Positions 1 to 11,918 of a stretch of 64,000 bases of DNA are shown here, piece after piece; position 1 is the first letter of the stretch, and each line of letters starts with the position of its first letter. The notes beneath the pieces are model-generated. The model searched no databases. It saw only the letters and a list, made by a program, of their open reading frames with translations, and was not told the DNA's origin. Both the position numbers and the translations under genes were made by a program. Origin of the DNA: Zhengitettix transpicula (lineage: Eukaryota > Arthropoda > Insecta > Orthoptera > Tetrigidae); the NCBI GenBank assembly GCA_037074705.1, contig CM073591.1, positions 84,114,032-84,178,031 on the forward strand, in the 5' to 3' direction.

Positions 1-440
1 AGCACCTAATTTCAGTCCATAATATCAATGAAGAGTAGGGGTGAGGGCAGCGGGGCTTGAAATAAGAAAACTACCTAGAATAGTGTCCATCACGCTGAGT
101 TTAACACTGACATTCAAAATTCGGGATAAGTGGTTGTTGTTCCGCCACTAGAAGATAGGGTAGTGGAGGAAAGGTTTGAATGGCCGTTACATAATTACAC
201 CCTGATTTTCAAACACGTTAAGCGGTCGACATATACGTGGAATAAATAATTGGCGGGTTAATGACATTTATAGTATTTCTACCTTTGTTGTTTGTATATA
301 ATATCAACTCCTTTGGGCATGGGAGGTGAGCACGCTTAGGGGGGGGGGATGGGGGACGGGAGAAGTGGCATTACATAAAAATAACGCAAAAGCAACAGAG
401 ATAGGAGTCAAATCGGGTGTTATGGATATGTGACAACCCG
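1..440 (+). repeat. H-family degenerate repeat, two units at window edge
   Basis: Two degraded units of a repeat that recurs at 13.4-14.5, 28.1-29.7 and 35.8-36.0 kb. The recurring marks are a block reading gctgagtttaa..tgacatt (about 92-115), a GTTACATAA block followed by a run of short A-rich words (about 205-215 and 372-400), and a G-rich patch before it. The unit at 300-440 reads through cattacataaaaataacgc, as in the other copies. The left end lies outside the window. No coding potential is seen; the short reading frame on the minus strand here is incidental. Confidence 0.6.
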
Positions 441-2548
441 CGCAACACCAGTCATCCAGGTAGTTAATAATGAAAAAACATTCAATATGCAAACTCAAAA
501 TAGGAAAACTAGATTTGCAAATTTTAGGGAATTAAATGAAGCTGACATTAAACCGCAAACCATAACGAGAACATCAAACACTATAATATTTACTTTCAAA
601 TTGTATTAATAATCAAATGTCAAAATATGAAATCTCGTTTCAGACTGTTTTACATAATTACTTTGTTATCAATTAATTATCATCCCTATGAGACATCAAC
701 TTTTTGCATGTAGAGGAACAATATAAAGCGCGTGTTTCACAAATTGAATTACAGCTGGACGTATAAAAGTACAATACGTACGTTCACATTGAATTACGAA
801 CATTTATTCGGACAGAACGTCATTTATTGAGAGTTTGGAAAGAGAAGAGGGAAAGAGAGGGCTAGTAGAAGGGGTTCCCTGATGTTGCAGTGAAACTCAT
901 TTCCCTTTGAAGTTGATTGACTGTATTCATGCCAGTTCTGTGTGTAATTGGTATTTTTATTCACCAACAAAAAGTAATCGGCCTACATATATATATTTCC
1001 CAGTTTCATCAATGCTAACGATCAGCTTTGGCCGTTATTTCAATAATACAGGATATATGTTTGAAAAATAATTTTTCCAGGCCCTTTCATCTCGGTCCGT
1101 ATTATAAATACCACCAAATAAAATCCACATAGGACAGAAAGCTTCTGAGAATATTAGATTTCTTAATCTGTTTTCGCCAATATTTGGTGCGTTATTTTGA
1201 AGTAAAACATACATTCACTTGAACAGAAAACACAAACTCGAATTAATAGATGATAACGACGAGGTATAGTGAGCAGGATAATCAGTGATTAGAAGTTGAA
1301 ATGATATGCGTAGTCGATGATGACCATATTATTAATGGTAATTACACTTAAAAATGACTCTCATAGTTATAAAGATAAGGGATATTGGTTCAATCTAATT
1401 ATTAACGTTGGGCAACTCTACTCATATATCAATGTTATCGGCCGAACAGCAGTGCAGGACAAATTCCAGTATCGTTACGAAAGTTAAAGAGGAACGAAAG
1501 GCAAGGTAAACTCTTCACGAACACACACAATGTAAAAGCCACTTTTCTCTGGTGTGCTGCGAATGTAATCGGAAAAGCTGTGGAAAGGAATTTCAATCCA
1601 ATGCATCATGCTAAAACATAATTCTGTGATAATCATGTCACAGAGTTATTTTATTTTTAAATTGTTAGGGTCTCGAAATATTGCCACTTAAAAGTATCGA
1701 GACACAAAAGTTTAACTGTGTACTGAAATGAAACGTTATTACTTTCAGGAAAATTGCGTTTTAATTCGAGGACTGAAATGAAAAATGGCAAACGTCGAAG
1801 CGTTTTATGGAGCACGATACAGATAATTTGCTGGAGAGCGGGACATCGAGAAACATTGCCCTTGAGTGGGATTTATATGCAATAATCAATCAAATCACTC
1901 TCTTGGCATGAATTCAGCTTGTGTAATCTTCGGCTGCCTAGGGGAGAATTTTCGCTTGGCAGTAAGCTCCGACAAATTGTCGTCATTTTTTGTGTAATAA
2001 AACGGCGTATATCTAAACCCTCCCATAGGCAATGTATAAGCTCATACATCACCGGGATGTTATACATATCAATGTGAAAATGTACAAAATTAACGGTCAA
2101 CAATAATTATATAAAGACCATTCATCATCTGAGTATTAATGTCAAATAATTCATGTATAGCTTGATACGTGATTAATTAACAACATACTGTTATTGCGGA
2201 AATAATAAGTGTCTTGAATGTGAATAATCTCCGATTTCAGTTTCAATTATTAAATTTCTATTCATTCTTACCCCAATGCATTTCAGTACATACTAACTTT
2301 TCATTGCTCAGATACATATTTATAGTTTTCAGACACCGTCTATATTTTAAATTTATTTTTTATAGTATCGTCAACATAAAAGTCATTGGCTCCTTACCAT
2401 ACCTACTACATGAAATTATTACAATTAATTTATATTAATAATACATTTTATCCTGAGTCTCAGATTCATTATGTATTTAAATTAGATCTTTAATTCCTGT
2501 TTCCTTGCTATACTTTAGTAGATTATTTATTGTCTCTGCTGAGGTACA
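441..2548. other. AT-rich DNA without recognisable genes
   Basis: No convincing coding region, RNA gene or known repeat is visible on either strand. The short open frames (about 75 codons) have AT-driven composition and no recognisable motif. A small inverted repeat around 1622-1646 (TCTGTGA ... TCACAGA) is the only local structure noticed. Confidence 0.6.
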
Positions 2549-2560
2549 TAACACTGTGAT

Positions 2561-2576
2561 CAAAAAGTAAGGTGAA
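2561..2576 (+). repeat. Mariner 5' terminal inverted repeat core
   Basis: Sixteen bases that match the complement of 3830-3845 without mismatch. The bases just outside (2551-2560) no longer match the other end. Confidence 0.9.
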
Positions 2577-2742
2577 ATTGTCATTTAAAACTCCCGGGTA
2601 TTAGGAAGGCAGGTATTTTTTTCCCTAGGTTGGTAGGACTGTCTACAATATTTGCCAAGCGTCTGTTTGTTAAAAGGTTTAATTATCTCAGAGTTACACG
2701 TGTTTTTAAAAACAACCAAAAGTGAATTTTTCGATTTTTGCA

Positions 2743-3802
2743 ATGGGTAATTTAGTTGAGCAAAGAACTTGCTTCAAATTTTGTTTTCGGAACGAATATT
2801 CTTGTGCGGTCACGTTGAAAATGTTGCGGAAGGCCTTTGGTAATCAAACTATGACACAAAAAAACGTTTATCAGTGGTACAACGAGTTCAAAGAGGGCCG
2901 AGAACGCGTTGATGACGAACCGCGCTCTGGACGACCATCAACGTGTACCGAGGAGGGTCACGTCCAAAAACTCAAAGATTTAGTGCTTGAAAATCGTCGA
3001 TGGACAATTAGAGATCTCGCTGATGGTGTTGGAATATCATTTGGCTCAGCCCAAACTATTTTGAAGAATGTTTTGTGTCTAAAACGCGTCAAGTCTCGAT
3101 TGGTGCCAAAATGGCTCAATTTTTTGGATAAAAAGCGTCGCGTTGATTTGTGTGAAACTTTGCTGTCTGACTATCACGACCAATTTGAAATGCATCATTA
3201 CTGGATACGAGACTTGGATTTACGCATACGATCCTGAAAACACCGACCAATCCAGCGAATATCATGCAAAAGGTGAAGGAAGACCGAAAAGACCACGACA
3301 AAGTCGATCGATAATCAAGGTCATGTTGACAGTTTTCTTTGATTATCGTGGTGTGGTGCGCTATGAATTCCTTCCGCCGGGCCAAACTGTCAACAAAGAA
3401 TATTATTTGAGCGTTATGCGTCGTTTGCGTGAAGCTATTCGTCTGAAATGGCCGGAATTCTGGGCGAACAACTCTTGGTTCCTTCATCACGATAATGCAC
3501 CATGTCATACTGCATTGGTTCTTCGCGACTTTTTTTTGCAAAAAACTCGACTCATATTGTTCCGTATTTGAGTCATTTGGCTCCGTGCGACTTCTGGCTT
3601 TTCAGCAAACTCAAAAGGTCAATGCGGGGACGCCGTTTTGACACGATTGAGGAGATAAAAACCGAATCGAAGAAGGTGTTGAAGGCTATACCAGAAAAAA
3701 GACTATTCCGACTGTTTCGAGGACTGGAAAAAGTGTTGGAAAAAGTGAGTTTTATCGGACGGGGATTACTTTGAAGGGGATGAAATTTATTTGGAAGAAT
3801 AA
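2743..3802 (+). pseudogene. Mariner transposase pseudogene
   Basis: Encoded a DDE transposase that would cut and paste the element in the nucleus. The N-terminal part (from Met at 2743; an upstream in-frame ATG at 2722 is less likely the start) has the paired HTH region: MLRKAFG, QWYNEFKEGRE, then DEPRSGRPST and a second helix-turn-helix (WTIRDLADGVGISFGSAQ). The reading frame shifts near 3186, again in a run of eight T at about 3529-3536, and again in an A run near 3693; the native C-terminus ends at a stop at 3800-3802. The catalytic region reads ITGYETWIYAYDP, where the family has GDETW: the first catalytic Asp codon is TAC (Tyr) at 3206-3208. The second (HHDN, 3491-3493) and third (APCDFW, 3589-3591) Asp are present, but about three residues are missing between them compared with the normal D34D spacing. 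Clearly non-functional. Confidence 0.93.
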
Positions 3803-3829
3803 ATAAAGAATTTATATTTTATAAATAAA

Positions 3830-3845
3830 TTCACCTTACTTTTTG
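3830..3845 (-). repeat. Mariner 3' terminal inverted repeat core
   Basis: Perfect 16-base complement of 2561-2576, located about 30 bases after the remnant stop codon of the transposase. Confidence 0.9.
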
Positions 3846-3860
3846 TGTATTTTCGAATTG

Positions 3861-4790
3861 TGGTTTTCCTAGTACTGTCGTGCTTTGGGCAGTCGTATAG
3901 GATATGCTTTATCATCAGGTTAACCTTACATACGTCATATGTAGGTTGCGGTGACCTAGATAGTAGATAAAATTGCGCGAGGTTAGAATGGAGAGTTGTA
4001 TCTTAGCAACAACCACCTGCTGTCTCCGTGACAGATTACCAGCGTACTATATTTCTTTGAAGTTGTCGACTTCCTTGTGAAAAATCCATTCAATCTTTCA
4101 TCTTCTACACTTCTACCATTTCTTCTCAAGTATACTGGCATAGGCTTGTCCACCATTATTTTTAGTGCAAATTGGACTGTTGTTTTTATTTTGCCTTATC
4201 TCAGAAACAGTTGACCAAAGTTCGTAATTCAGGACTCTTCGTTCATCAGAATTTCCTATTTATTATTCTTCCTTCATTCTTAAATCGTCCTTTACTTTTA
4301 TCAACGAGCATTTAATTTTACTAACATTCCTATCATGTCTTCGAATAATTTTTGTTTCGATAAATAGAGTGGCTGCTGCAAACATGCAATTCACCCAGCG
4401 ACTTGCGCTTTAATATATTATTTTCATCGGCGTCATGGAAAGTTCCATGACTAATATGTTAACGCGACTAAAGACAATAAAAAAACATAGATCCATTCAG
4501 GAAATTAAAAAATGCCACATTGCATAAAAAAATGCTTGTAACCCATTTAATTTGAGATAATTATAGTGATATGTTAAGTAATTTCATTTAACTGACTGAT
4601 ATATTTTTGTTTACTTGTAACTCTTCGTGGTGAATTAAAAATAGCCTATGAACCGCTGTGTTTGTTATATGTTATGTTTTAAATTTGATAACTTTTTTCT
4701 GACTAATACGTTGGTGTTTTTAATATTTATTTTAAATTAGGTCAGACTATTTTAGGACTTGGTTGTAAACATTAGGGGAACTCCCAAAAT
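3861..4790. other. AT-rich DNA, nothing recognised
   Basis: No gene, repeat copy or structured element that I can support. Composition is plain AT-rich with scattered homopolymers. Confidence 0.5.
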
Positions 4791-5075
4791 ATTTTCTTTG
4801 GTTGACGTAGAACTTGGAAAAGCTCCCGCTACAGCACCGATTTCGAATAAGCCAATATCGAGGCAGAAGCCCAAGTTGATTCCTCGCAATCACACCTTAA
4901 CGACCCTGGATCGCCGCCAGAGGGCGGGCAGCGATACCTTGTTAACGACACGCTGCGGCTGATCGGGTTAATGCTGTCGTTATCTTTGGAGACCCTTCTA
5001 CATCGCAGCCGCCAGAAGCGCCTGATTGACAATGGGTCGCGTCCGTTACACTCTGGATGTTGGTGAATGGCCACA
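4791..5075. other. GC-richer island, unidentified
   Basis: A patch rich in CpG (for example the stretches around 4905-4965 and 5005-5045) in otherwise AT-rich sequence. Both strands hold short open frames (67 codons from 4759 on plus, 81 codons ending at 4829 on minus), which is expected when stop codons are rare in GC-rich DNA; neither shows a known motif. It could be a conserved regulatory element, an old exon or an eroded transposon. Nothing in it matches the other repeats of the window. Confidence 0.35.
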
Positions 5076-6480
5076 GATCATTCATCACTATTACAATATC
5101 GCCGCCAAATAACCTTATCCGTTATTATGGTACTTCAACTATCGCTGTAGAAGTATCTCTTATTTCGCTCTGTTTTAAATCGAAAGCAAATAATTTTAAA
5201 TTTGAATTTGAATATAGAATTCGCCTGCAATATAAATATGTTTAATTAATGTATATTATGTTATTATGTAAGTGTCTCGATTTAAACGAATTACTTTAAT
5301 GTTGTACACGGTTTTTGTTGACACTTGAAAGTCACCCACATTATCACATCTCACTTCAAATCAATCTCACACTGTGAGTGAATGTTGTTGACACGTTGAT
5401 CTAAATAAGGGTTATAAACAAACATCAGATCACAATATACTGGTACAGAAATTCGTCATTTTTTATAACATTTCAGATTACCCCTAATGAAAAAACACGG
5501 GTACAGCGGCATATTATCGATCGAAATGGAAACCCGAGAAGCTTTTCGTAATTAATATTGTTTTGAAGATATATCGTCACTGTTATACTGACAAAAAAAT
5601 TATATTCAATTGAAATTAACGTATATACTTATGGATACGTTCTTAGAAAGACTTAATTAAGAAAACTAAGTCATAACTTACGAACTGCAATGTAGCTCGT
5701 GCGTTGTTAGAAATCAAGAAATGTTTGACGGAAGTGTTTCTACCTTGCAAATATTTATAATATGATAAGTAGCACTGTATAATGTTGATAATATATCCAA
5801 ATCTTGTCTTGGCATGGTGACGTAAATGCTGTTTCCTTCCCAGAGCTAACCCCCAAAATCCAGTCATCCGAAGCGCGTCACACATAAGTAAATGCATTAA
5901 ACTGTAGACGTTTGGCCCTAGTAAACCGTTGAATCATTTTCTGTCCCTATGAACCCTCTTTACTATTCTAGGCAAACAGCCACAATGTAAATAACCATAA
6001 ATATCTGTTTCTGCTAAAAAAAATATTGACGACAATCATGGCATAGCTTTAAAAATTTGATATATGGAGCGAATCGATGGCAAACGCACTGTAATAAAAC
6101 GCAGAAAAATATTGAAACTATGCATAAATATATTATTATGGCAATAAAAATGTATGTAGCTAAATAATTTCTTAATATTTTTATGACTGCGTATTGTGAT
6201 GTAGAGGTGTCGGTGTTATGAATAATTTAGATATTTACCTATTTTATTTTAATTTATTCATATTTTATAATTAATTTAGCTTTGTGAACATTATATTTTA
6301 GGCATTGTTTGGAAACAGGATGAATAAACGGCTAATAACGAACATATAGCATTGTTAATTAGGCGCCACGGCGAAAACTCGGTTGACACATTCAATTTCA
6401 GTGGTCAATTTTTCGAAGCCGCGAAATGTTAGGAATTATTTGATTAGCTCGTTCCTTAGAATCCTCCAGAACCTACTTCA
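5076..6480. other. AT-rich DNA, nothing recognised
   Basis: Strongly AT-rich with no supported feature. A short minus-strand open frame at 5643-5897 has no recognisable motif and is probably chance. Confidence 0.5.
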
Positions 6481-6491
6481 GGCCGCTTCCA

Positions 6492-6564
6492 AATCCGGGA
6501 TGGTGTGGCTAACGGACTAGTCACGTTCGGCGAATAGCCGACATGACTAGTGAACCGCCGGATT
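6492..6564. other. 73-base interrupted hairpin
   Basis: Four nested pairs of complementary blocks: AATCCGG (6492-6498) with CCGGATT (6558-6564); CGG (6513-6515) with CCG (6555-6557); ACTAGTCA (6516-6523) with TGACTAGT (6544-6551); CGGC (6528-6531) with GCCG (6537-6540), closing a 5-base loop. The blocks are in register, so either strand could fold into one rod with internal bulges. It may be the core of a small foldback transposon or a transcribed structured RNA; no promoter or flanking terminal repeats were found to decide. Confidence 0.5.
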
Positions 6565-7599
6565 CCGTAGAGAAAACATTTTAATAGTTCAGTTATTTAG
6601 TGCCAAGAGGAAATTGTAAGCCACAAAATTCTGAGGTTGTATTTGGGAAGACCAACTACGCGAGTCTGGAGCTGACTCTGCCTCAAATTAGCTACGGTCG
6701 AATTATTTCAGCGTGTTCATTGCCACGGAATACATTTCATCGTCACTGTACTTGGAAGCAGAAAAATCCAGCAATCTTCACGTCATCCAGAGGAACCATC
6801 CCCGAATATGTCATGGTGGAGGACAATCCGACAAAAACTGAGCTATAAAATTCATAATCGCAAGTGTATCTGTAAAATACTTTTTTTGTAAACAGAAAAT
6901 CTGAACCTCACAATATGTTTATGAAAAATATGTCTCATAAATGTAACAATAAATTTAAAGCGGGAAAAATGGTAATATTTTTGTGTTAATTTATGTGGGG
7001 TCTCTATAAAATCTTCTGGTTCCCAATAGTGATAATTAAATTTCTCTTCTAAATATTCAAAGTCCATTTGTGAAAGCTGTTAATTTTGTTTCAATAAGTG
7101 TGAGTTTGATAAAGCTTGTGTGTTTATAATCCTTTATTTCTGTAATCTGTAATTGCAAATTAAGTCAGCTGATTGTGTTCGGCGCATAAGGATCTGAGTG
7201 GCGTGACGTCAAAGGTGCAACAGCTGTCGGCGAACTTTAATTTGCACATTGGACTTACTGAATTTATTCAAATCACAATTTAGCCCTAACATATATATTT
7301 TTAAATTTCTATTGTTATTACAATATTATATAATTGTAAAACACAATCATTTTCGAATTATTAACGAAATTACCAAATTAATATTGTAATAGCAGTTTTA
7401 CATAATTAATGATAGAGAAAGGAAATATTTCTCACAGCGTAAAACTTGGACTAAAATTTGAGAACATGGGTTTTTGTTGTAATTTTCATGGAAACGTAGG
7501 CCTATATAGACGAATGTTTCGTTGAGTTATCTTAATCGCATTGAACGGGATTACTGTGGTGGTACGACAAATCTCGATTCCAGCGTGTTGTGTAAGCGG
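6565..7599. other. AT-rich DNA with one anonymous open frame
   Basis: An 82-codon plus-strand open frame (6600-6848) begins with ATG shortly after the hairpin and has balanced residue use, but I see no domain, signal or homologue and no splice context that would make it an exon. The rest is AT-rich without supported features. Confidence 0.35.
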
Positions 7600-7920
7600 G
7601 TAGTTAGTTTAGCACAAGCAATGTATCTGCGGTGTATGTATACGTGAAAGACCCACACGGCTAATTACGGCTCTGCTCGGCTCCGGTAAGCAACGGATAA
7701 ACCGCCGGTAAGGGCGCTCCATGCGTCCAGTTAAACTGCTGCAGATCCACTCGGACGTAGCGCCGGTAGAATCTGTGCCGGAATGGACGCGTTCAGCTGC
7801 TAGTTCACGGCCGACCGTGACAACAGATCCTTTGATACCCACGGCAAATCTCTGCGACTTAGAATTTATGCGTACATCGCACACTGGTTTCAACTTAGGA
7901 ATTCACTCCGCTTCTTGACA
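7600..7920. other. GC-richer island, unidentified
   Basis: CpG-rich patch (for example 7670-7830) flanked by AT-rich DNA. Overlapping open frames on both strands (minus 7609-7893, plus 7721-7918) reflect composition and have no recognised motif. Not similar to the other GC-rich islands by eye. Confidence 0.35.
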
Positions 7921-8950
7921 TCTCGTGCAAAACTCTCTGCGCTTTCTCTGCTGAATATGAGTTAATAAGGTCTCATAGGGGTGGGCATAGTTGTCCTGAT
8001 GTATAGTGAGGTAATAAAGCCGTGTATAAAATATTTATTAAAACAGTAATATGACGACTGTTGTTTTGGATGGATCTTAATAATGGAGTCCCCTTGCAAC
8101 AGTCATCATTTATTGACAATATTTATTACAACAAATTTCCGACATAAATTGTTCAGGAGCTTTCTGCTCTTCTCGCCATATTAATCTGTAATTAACTCTT
8201 TCAACACTATATATAAAAAATATTTAGTTCGACATCATCAGCCATCGCCTGTTTATTATTTCGTCTTTATAAAAACGAAATTAGACAACAATTAATTCAC
8301 TTTAATTTTTATCACTAAGATAAAAAGTACCGGGCAATAATTCAACCAAATTATGTCTCCCACTTTAATTTATTAACCCTCCGGCTATTACTAGTAATTA
8401 TATTTATTCAAATTCTTTGAATTTTAAATGAATAAACAAGATAAATATTTCAGAAGTATAATTGAAAAAAATAAAAGTTTGAACATATTAACAAAATATA
8501 TATTGATGTTCATTGGAACCTTTTAAGATCCAAGTATAAAAATAAGTCATACTATCTAAAATTTATAGAGAAAATATTTGATAAACATGATATTTATAAT
8601 AAAATTATTAGAAAAGTTTTTTAAAAAGACACAGTTTATTACTTGAAATATCAATATATATTTAAATTTTGTGGATAAAATTTACAAACGTTTGCGTTTT
8701 ATTCATACGTACAGCCGAATGGACTATTATATACACAATGCTGCTATTCATTTATAATTCATTAAACAACCTAACAAAGCGTTGAGAGATGAATTGTTAG
8801 CACTTAATGAATTATCCAGTTTTTGATGCTAGATTCGTCGTTTTTATTGCAACCCGCACAGTCTGGATCTTTGACATGCATGTCGTCAAAGAGAAGCAAG
8901 TGAATATTCGAATTGAGAAACTTTGCAAAATATGAACTATAAAAACCATG
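7921..8950. other. AT-rich DNA, nothing recognised
   Basis: Very AT-rich, with many poly-A and poly-T tracts. No supported gene or repeat. Confidence 0.5.
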
Positions 8951-9223
8951 TAGTAATAAGAAAGAAAATACAGACAAAATAAATGGTAATATAAATACCA
9001 CACAACGTTTCTGGGATCCTTGTACCTTTCTTCAGATGTCAAAAAGAGCCTAGAGTAACACAACTGCACTCGTCAGTTGACATTTACAGTTTCGTCAACT
9101 GACGAGTGCAGTTGTGGCGCTCTAGGCTCTTCTTAGCACTGAAGAGGTGCAAGGATCCCAGAAACGTTGTGTATTTATATTATCACTTATTTTGTCTGTA
9201 ATTGGCTACCTTTCTTATTATTA
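8951..9223. mobile_element. Foldback element with two ~125-bp arms
   Basis: A large palindrome. The left arm (about 8951-9079) and right arm (about 9093-9223) are inverted copies that differ at only scattered positions and small indels, with a short spacer around 9080-9092. The tips read tagtaataagaaag and its complement. Each arm contains CTGAAGA, then about 15 bases including AAGGATCCC, then GAAACGTT (right arm 9139-9168; left arm on the minus strand 9035-9004). Related single arms or decayed copies occur at 14521, 16572, 46483 and 60721. The 3'-type motif resembles that of the Penelope-derived repeats here, so the element may be a non-autonomous derivative, but no protein remnant is present. 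The short minus-strand open frames over the left arm are not genes. Confidence 0.8.
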
Positions 9224-9379
9224 ATTTTCAATTACACGTAAATATTTTAATTAGAAACTTGTAGTGTTGTAGACACTATACTATAAAATGATGTTATATA
9301 TATTTCCTTTTTTTCTTCTTTCTACATATGTAATTTTATGTTTATGGCATTCTAAAATGATTGTATGGAGCAAACTAGG

Positions 9380-9700
9380 TGAAAATAAACTCCAAAGTTC
9401 AGTGGCGTGATCGCCATCAAGCCCCAAGGCGGATGCTGGCCTCAACAATTCATCAGCCAGTTCGAATTACCCAGCTGAGCAAGGTGATCGACAGAGGAGA
9501 CCGCGCGTGGAATCTCCATCAGGTTACGAAGGAGAATTCTCCTTCGATTGGTGCTACAAGATTGGCTGTCTCATTCCCACCACAGCGCCAATCACCCCCA
9601 GAAGCAGTGATTCTGCAGTGAGGGTGATACAAAACCGAGCCGCAGTCAGACATCGGGCAGATCCTCCTCACTCTTTTCAAGGTTGTTATTCTTTGTAGAT
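9380..9700. other. Moderately GC-rich segment with a 20-bp palindrome
   Basis: Unidentified segment with more balanced composition than its surroundings. It contains a perfect 20-bp palindrome at 9527-9546 (CGAAGGAGAATTCTCCTTCG). Two overlapping plus-strand open frames (80 and 63 codons) have no known motif. It may be a worn transposon fragment. Confidence 0.35.
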
Positions 9701-10084
9701 TTCTTCGTAGTAAATATATGTTCTATTCCCTTTAAACGTTAAGGTGTCAAACTTTTTGCAAATCCCGAATCTTCACCAGAGTTTCCAAGAGAGCTCCTTA
9801 CATCACGCATCCTTAAATTACTGTGGTGTTCCTGCCCGAGACCACCATCAAACTTAAGTTGCTGTCAGACCAACAATATCCTGACGCAGAGTGAGGGCTG
9901 GCCAAACACGACAAACACATTGGCAAATAATAAAAAAAATACATACAACTTCATTATTAATAATATATACAATATTATGCAGGAAACCTACCATTTAGTT
10001 CGGATGCTACTCGCGCGCCAAGTGAAGATGACCATAACGCCTTTACTTTGATAATATTTTTAATATTTCTAGTTTACAATTAAC
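9701..10084. other. Nothing recognised
   Basis: Mixed composition, no supported gene or repeat copy. Confidence 0.4.
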
Positions 10085-10125
10085 TTTGTACGCGGGTGCT
10101 CTCCCATCTGAGCCGTTCCAGTCGA
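10085..10125 (-). repeat. tRNA-like fragment (SINE head scrap)
   Basis: Read on the minus strand, the segment contains ggctcagatgggagagcac, which has the layout of a tRNA 5' half (D-arm with pol III A-box type sequence). No B box (GGTTCGA type) follows at the expected distance, so it is not a tRNA gene. The likeliest reading is a truncated tRNA-derived SINE head; chance similarity is possible. Confidence 0.35.
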
Positions 10126-11918
10126 CTCCCCGTCAGGCACGAGGCTTCTCCATCAATTGTATAAGCCTGGGTTTGGAATGTAATTTTTACTCTGATGCCT
10201 AGTTTAATGCTTACAGTGAAATTATTTTCTAAATTTGATAGAATCTTCACTCGGTGTACTAATGCACAGGTTTTATCCTGATGTGCAACGTCCACATTGT
10301 ACGTTTCTTTGATTAAATTTTTTTATCAAATTATTGTTTCGATATTCAAGAAGCTTAACGTCAGTTATTTTTGGTCACGAGTTTTGACGTTCTTTGTTAG
10401 CTGCAACAGGTCTGACTGGAGGCTTGATTATCAGTTTACCACGAGATTAACTATATAGGATATTATAAAATAAATTATGTGTCCATTAAAATCCTCCAAT
10501 AGTAGAATAAAAACAATAAAATACTTTTAAAAATTTACTAGAAATTATTTTTTGTGGACTATAAAATAGTAAATCTTTCTTGATATTTCAATACATTACG
10601 AAAATTGAAGCGATGATTTAAATTCTTTGGTAGTGAAACAAAACATTTTAAGATAAACATAGTACTTTTAACAATGGTACGATTATACTATAGACAAAAC
10701 TATTTTTATTTCATTTGTCAAAATATTTGATTACACTATTTTTTATGAATATAGTAACCTTATTTTTAATATCTTCCTACCAAATATTCTTTTTTCGCTG
10801 CATATCAATGCATGACGTATGATTTTATTATTTGAAAAATTAGTTCCGATGCAGTGATAGTAAGTGAAAGCAAGGAATTAAAATGTTGCATTGATATTAT
10901 ATGCAATAACTCCATACCTTATTCTATCTATAGACACGCTCTGAATATTATTTATATAAATTTGAATATCACTATTAAACGTTAAAAACATATTGAATTA
11001 TTAGCGCATCATTATTGTTTTCCAAGTTTTTGGAATAATGAACCAGTATGACAATAGGTCTCATATACTAGTGGTTTTTAGATAATAACTTCGTTGAAAA
11101 TACAACAAAATATATATTTTTGTAATGTGTTTTACGCTTACCATGTCAATATAAATATGATAGTTTCTACTTATAATTTATTTAATTTTTATTTCTTTAA
11201 ACGATTAATCGTTGTGTTCAGTGTATCGAAAGAATTTGCCTGTGGGATAAATATTCTACAATAGAGGATCCTCCTCAATTATAGTGACTATTATGGTCGA
11301 AGTTTCCACAAAGAACGACAATAGTCCACCTGTTAAGGATTCAGGACAGCGGAAACGGGCGAACTCAAAGTAGTTGGCTTTCTCAGACGTAAGGTTCGAT
11401 TTAACAAGGGAACAATACTTTTTTCACGGATGAGTTCACGGAAAGGATATTCTTACAAAGAGACTCTGAGTTGCTAGAAGCAAATTGAATAGCTTTGTTT
11501 TGCATATTGAAAGAATATTTTCTCCCCTTTATGAACGGAAAACAGATTCAATCCAGGTATATCGTCACAATTTTGCCATAAATGAGATACAAATAATGCT
11601 TATAGTGGTAAAAATATTTGAAATATATTTGATATTTCTTAATATTTATCAGTAAATGAATTAAATTTGTACGCAGAAAGTTCCTAGTATTTATATTAAA
11701 TGTATGTAGTAATGAAATAAATGTTTACAGTAACGCCTCTATAGTTTACGATCGTACATTATATTAATAGTATTTATTATTATTTTGTTCCTACCGAAAT
11801 TAATTGCTTGCATTGACTCATGATTAATGAATTAATAAATATTGACCAGTAAAATAAATTTGTTTTAAAATAGTCTTGTTACTAACATTTTATTCAGAGA
11901 AGTGAATACATAATATAT
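10126..11918. other. AT-rich DNA, nothing recognised
   Basis: No supported gene or repeat. The 71-codon minus-strand frame that covers the tRNA-like scrap shows no motif. Confidence 0.5.

Larger units (their letters stand above)
2549..3860 (+). mobile_element. Mariner (Tc1/mariner superfamily) element, inactive
   Basis: A mariner-type DNA transposon of about 1.3 kb. A perfect 16-bp inverted repeat marks the two ends (caaaaagtaaggtgaa at 2561-2576 and its complement at 3830-3845). The outermost bases of the two ends have diverged, so the exact limits are estimated; a TA lies at 2549-2550, the dinucleotide that mariner elements duplicate. Between the ends is one transposase reading frame broken by at least three frameshifts. 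The element is therefore a fossil that could only move if transposase were supplied by another copy, and only if its ends still work. Confidence 0.93.

Noticed and set aside
2722..2742. Upstream ATG as the mariner transposase start
   Set aside because: The next in-frame Met at 2743 lies just before the conserved N-terminal EQR region; the seven extra residues look like leader sequence.
10085..10125. A functional tRNA gene on the minus strand
   Set aside because: Only the D-arm half is tRNA-like; no T-arm/B box follows and no cloverleaf can be closed.
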